42,247 nucleotides of DNA from Spirochaetaceae bacterium (GTDB lineage Bacteria > Spirochaetota > Spirochaetia > Treponematales > Breznakiellaceae). Position 1 is the stretch's first letter. The number at the start of each line of letters is the position of its first letter. The DNA is taken from positions 1 through 42,247 of the forward strand of contig JAITJI010000119.1 in assembly GCA_031279015.1 (NCBI GenBank), in the 5' to 3' direction. The translations under genes and the position numbers were made by a program. Positions 42,185 through 42,247 of this stretch are shown one piece after another. Under the pieces are notes generated by a model. The model was not told where the DNA came from. It saw only the letters and a program-made list of their open reading frames with translations, and ran no database searches.

Positions 42185-42247
42185 AACCCTCCGGCACCGC
42201 CAGCACCGCCGTATCCCCCGATTGTTCTATCACGAAAAATCCCTTTT
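42165..42247 (-). CDS. C-terminal end of a gene that continues beyond the window
   Basis: One minus-strand frame is open from the window edge to TAA 42167-42165 and encodes GFFVIEQSGDTAVLAVPEGF, then IPREW. The composition looks like a real protein end, but only 26 residues are visible, so no family can be given. It would overlap the GGDEF remnant by 20 bases. Confidence 0.35.
   Translation of the reverse strand, partial: KGFFVIEQSGDTAVLAVPEGFIPREW

Overview
The window looks like a GC-rich chromosomal segment of a treponeme-type spirochaete. This is inferred from gene content: a bacterial V/A-type ATPase operon, treponeme-like proteins of unknown role, an outer-membrane barrel with its own transport partner, and the [FeFe]-hydrogenase maturase HydF, as in fermentative, possibly gut-dwelling treponemes. 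I could not run a database search, so the species is open. I saw no tRNA, rRNA or CRISPR array.

Layout. 1-2241: the end of a membrane protein, a polyprenyl diphosphate synthase and an FAD synthetase-like protein. 2401-3396: secG and a PtsN-type PTS IIA protein. 3409-11409: a tightly overlapping V-ATPase operon in the order G/H-like, C, I, K, F, E, A, B. 11448-17051: a divergent TetR regulator and a three-gene envelope module (MMPL/RND transporter, LolA-like periplasmic protein, outer-membrane barrel). This block separates V-ATPase subunit B from subunit D. 17191-20309: subunit D, a UspA-like protein, a small flavodoxin-fold-like protein, a J-domain protein and methionine aminopeptidase. 20427-23436: an HtrA/DegP protease and an M18 aminopeptidase. 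On the minus strand from 31425 to 23409 lie xseA, xseB, mutL, ptsI, a small membrane protein, hydF and an aspartase. 31565-35414 holds a conserved unknown, a dCMP deaminase (minus), a PfkB sugar kinase, a probable RNA polymerase omega subunit and miaA. On the minus strand from 41465 to 35476 lie rdgB, a degenerate receiver-domain protein, a UvrD/PcrA helicase, a TPR protein, a family 2 glycosyltransferase and a PlsC-type acyltransferase. The right end, 41470-42247, is a scarred region with a transposase fragment and the tail of a GGDEF domain.

How the genes work together. The ATPase genes form one ion-pumping machine whose central-stalk subunit D now has its own transcription start. The TetR/RND/LolA-like/barrel genes look like a trans-envelope export route for a hydrophobic substrate. 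PtsN and PtsI point to a PTS relay. HydF and aspartase fit an anaerobic fermentative life. MutL, exonuclease VII, the UvrD/PcrA helicase and RdgB are genome-maintenance functions.

The points most worth a second look are the split V-ATPase operon and its inserted envelope module, the Phe-Gly/Asp-rich segments shared by the transporter and the barrel, a recurring TATANT box 6-7 bases before start codons that lack a Shine-Dalgarno (possible leaderless mRNAs), a pair of competing hairpins before hydF, and a receiver domain that lacks its phosphoacceptor aspartate.
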